Assembly: GCA_023375785.1 (NCBI GenBank)
Contig: SZWC01006848.1
Location: 46,508-77,561, forward strand
Direction of reading: 5' to 3'
DNA length: 31,054 nt
From: Penium margaritaceum
Taxonomy: Eukaryota; Streptophyta; Zygnematophyceae; Desmidiales; Peniaceae
Positions 28,249 to 31,054 of this stretch are shown here, piece by piece. Each line of letters opens with the position of its first letter. The first letter of the stretch is position 1. The notes beneath the pieces are model-generated. The model saw only the letters and a list, made by a program, of their open reading frames with translations, was not told the origin of the DNA and did not search any database. The position numbers and the translations under genes were made by a program.

Positions 28249-30979
28249 GTGGTCAAAATTTTGCCGGAAAACTAGATTTAAAAACATTAGCTGTGTTTTA
28301 AAATCACCACTTGACGTAGCAATTGTGGCTCTTCACATGCTAAGCTCAAGCTAAAGTGCTTGTTTTTTAATGAGCTTGTCAATGTATAAGGTTATGACTT
28401 GGCGAGGTTTTCATTGCAGGGATTCAATGTCAATGCCAAGAAGAGAAGAAACAAAATAGGTGAAAACAGTCTTCACCTCACAACGAGGATGATAGATTAT
28501 CATGGCACATATCTTAGGAATAGAAAATCACCCTATGCAAGGTAATGAAATGTGGGATTCCCTAGAAATTTTACAAAAAAATAAAACAACCCTCAGCTTG
28601 GAGACAAGAACGTTGACACTTCATGCTTGCATCACTGATATGATTGTGCTCAAGAGTGATCCCACATGGAAAAAATCTTGAGAAGTGGAACATGTCATTT
28701 TGTGAAGTTTCACATGACGTTTGGCAAGGTTTTTAACAACCAGGTTCATGCCATGTGGTTTTGATAATTTTCTGACGTTAAAAGAGAACCTAACCAGCAA
28801 TAGCCGACACAATAATGAGCCCAAGACTTTGTTGCTTTAGCCAAATTGTATCGAGGTGAGAATTTGTTCCCTTCTCCATTTGTTTAAGTTCTTTTGAAAA
28901 TCCCCAATGGATACACCCATAACCAAGAAAATGCAGATCTGTAGTTGCGAGTCGATGCAATGAGCACCTTTTCCTGTCGATTGTTGATGGGCCAAAATCC
29001 TCTAGTGTTGAGATCCACAATTGATGACCTTTGTATGCCCAATCTCCCATTATTTGCCATAAAACTACCCATATCCAACTAAAATATATTTAAAAAAAAT
29101 CATAAACATGCATAAAAACATCTTTCAGATAGGAGAATCACCTTCATAATTCTGATCACTCATGTTTCCTTCGGAGTGTGGTGGAACTTGTGTTCCTCAA
29201 TAGGAAAATGACCTAAAATGCACTTCCCCACTTTCTCAACACCCACACATGAAGATGCCATTGAGGAAATAATCAGGCCATCAATAGGAGCAAACATTAT
29301 TTACCATCTCAAAGTTAAAGATGAAGAATGACACGGGCATTGGAAGACCTGATCTCTGACCCTAGGAGGAATTTTGGAGGCAGGGTCTAAATAGAAAGGG
29401 TGGTAGGAGAATCAGATGCAAAACAGCAACGTAGGGAATATTGGGTGAATTTGACTAGCATTTCATTGCAATGAAATTTACACTAATACGAGTGAAAATA
29501 TGGTATCAAGAAGGCATGAAATTGACTCCAAATGCAAACGTGTTTTTTTCATTTGTTTCAAATTTGGGAAGGGTTTTGGGATGATTTACCTTCACCCAAA
29601 AGATGGAGGAACGGGGTCAGTTTGCACTTTAAGGGCTACACCAGAAGGAAGGTGCAAGAATAAAAAAGGGATGCATTGACTGCATGGTATTTTCATTGAT
29701 GGGTGTTTGAATCTTGCAAGTTCTACACCCTTTTTCCCTTAACATCATTATGATCAATCACAACCATGGACTTGTGCCACCTTGTGGCATCACCATTATG
29801 TATAATGGTGATTCCTTGAATATTCCTTCAAATTCACAATGTCTTTTTATTGATTTGTACACAAAATTGAAATAATTTTTTTTTCTTGTCCTGTTCCGTG
29901 CCAATCAAATTGCATCGTCAATAGGCAATCTACAGATTCATATTTGTTTTGTTCTATGGCTCACTCAAAAACACTATCACTTCCAGTGGGTGATTCCACT
30001 TTGTTCAAAGAGAATCAATGGTCTCACGTTACTACATTAGTCAGACCAAACGGTTCTTTACGCCTTTTCTAGTCATCATTGATTTCTATTTACCCAAGAC
30101 CCATTTTAAGCATGGAGTTTCCAAATGGTTGAATCACACTTAGGCTGATGATATTCACACCCTTCCTTTTGTGTAACATGACTAAGATTAATTTGTACGA
30201 GGCTATTCTATGCATTAAAACATTCTCGAAAACAAATGATGGCCTAATTCCACAATGCTTCACCCTATACAAGTATCATTTCAAACTTTCTTTTGGGTTT
30301 TTAGCTCCCACCATGTATGGGTGACCTTTCACAAGGAATTGCTCTGAAGGAACCTTCATCATAAACTCATATGATCTAGTTGTAACTCATACCAGAGAAT
30401 AATTGTACCTTCAATCATTGTTTTTCATCTCTTACATATACCTCTCTTGTACATGTGCCTTCTATGATAGAGAATATTCTACATATTGTAAGGAATTAAA
30501 ACAAATTGTCTGGCAAGGACATATGAAAAAAGGATGTTATTGTTATGGATTGAAGTTGTGTAAAAAGCAAATTGGGATCGGGGATTTCCCCCTCCTCATT
30601 TTAGTGATCACACCATGCACTTTTATAGTTTTTTACTGTGGGCTACGAAATTCAACATTCATCGTAAAAAGAAAAATAGTCCAAGCCCTAGTTAATCATA
30701 TATTTTTCTCATTTTTCTTGATTCTGAACAAAATGAATCATTAAGTGTGGACCTCTTTTTCTTTATTCAAGATTTCAGTAATAATTGAAAGACCATCTGT
30801 CCCAGATGAGAAATAATCTGATTTAAAGTGCACTATTTTTAGTTTCTCCATGAGGTTTGAGCTCAACGGGTTGACTTATTTTACCCCTTTTACTGTTCAT
30901 TATTTCATTATGCCAAAATTGTTTTCTCCTCTTCCATTGCAAAGGTAGTTGCATAAACAACTATTGCTTTTTTCCAGTT
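28249..30979. other. AT-rich, no gene recognised
   Basis: The longest frames are 113 codons on the plus strand (30403-30744) and 86 on the minus strand (28790-29050). Neither has a motif. I see no tandem repeats or inverted repeats of note. Confidence 0.4.
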
Positions 30980-30989
30980 TGTGTGTAGG

Positions 30990-31050
<61 letters not shown>

Positions 31051-31054
31051 TGTG
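30980..31054 (+). repeat. (TG)n microsatellite at the window edge
   Basis: TG dinucleotides with a few interruptions running to the end of the window. The contig probably continues into it. Confidence 0.95.

Noticed and set aside
28143-31054. Microsatellites as a CRISPR-like or telomeric array
   Set aside because: They are plain CA/TG dinucleotide runs with no spacers and no telomere-type unit.

Overview
The window looks like repeat-rich nuclear DNA of the green lineage (a land plant or a streptophyte alga). I base this on the mobile elements: a chromodomain-bearing Ty3/gypsy element, a Ty1/copia element, an hAT-type element and a Mutator-like (MULE) transposase gene with introns, all heavily decayed. 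I cannot name the species. I see no intact host gene, no rRNA or tRNA gene and no CRISPR array. Almost everything recognisable is transposon-derived.

Left third (1-11.7 kb). Two full-length copies (958-1454 and 11204-11730) and one truncated inverted copy (6031-6170) belong to a short non-autonomous element. It carries a 29-bp tandem array near one end and a 30-bp array near the other. The 11204 copy is bracketed by a perfect 9-bp target-site duplication, which fits Mutator-type transposition. Between the copies lies a multi-exon MULE transposase pseudogene (about 6950-9880) with the MuDR-type DNA-binding domain, DDE transposase core, SWIM finger and C-terminal zinc knuckle still readable but disabled. 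A low-complexity, possibly once-coding stretch occupies 3.0-5.06 kb.

Middle (11.7-15 kb). This part is mostly non-coding. It holds a pair of related unknown minus-strand reading frames at 12.1-12.9 kb, a short reverse-transcriptase scrap near 14 kb, a 45-base hairpin and a 46-bp tandem duplication.

Right half (15-27 kb). This is a three-level nest. A decayed copia element on the minus strand (about 14.95-26.94 kb) is split inside its reverse-transcriptase region by a complete-ended chromovirus-type gypsy element (16394-23750, minus strand, 5-bp duplication ATGGT). The gypsy pol gene is itself split at the end of its chromodomain by a 1014-bp hAT-like element (17447-18460, 8-bp duplication CTTGTGGG). 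The gypsy element keeps LTRs, a polypurine tract, a putative primer-binding site, gag, RNase H, integrase and chromodomain, but has lost protease and reverse transcriptase to an internal deletion. Its gag and pol frames contain twelve stop codons and no frameshift that I can find. All twelve can be explained by C-to-T changes at CAG, CAA or CGA codons.

Far right (27-31 kb). AT-rich sequence with no recognisable gene, two CA/TG microsatellites, and the window edge inside the second one.
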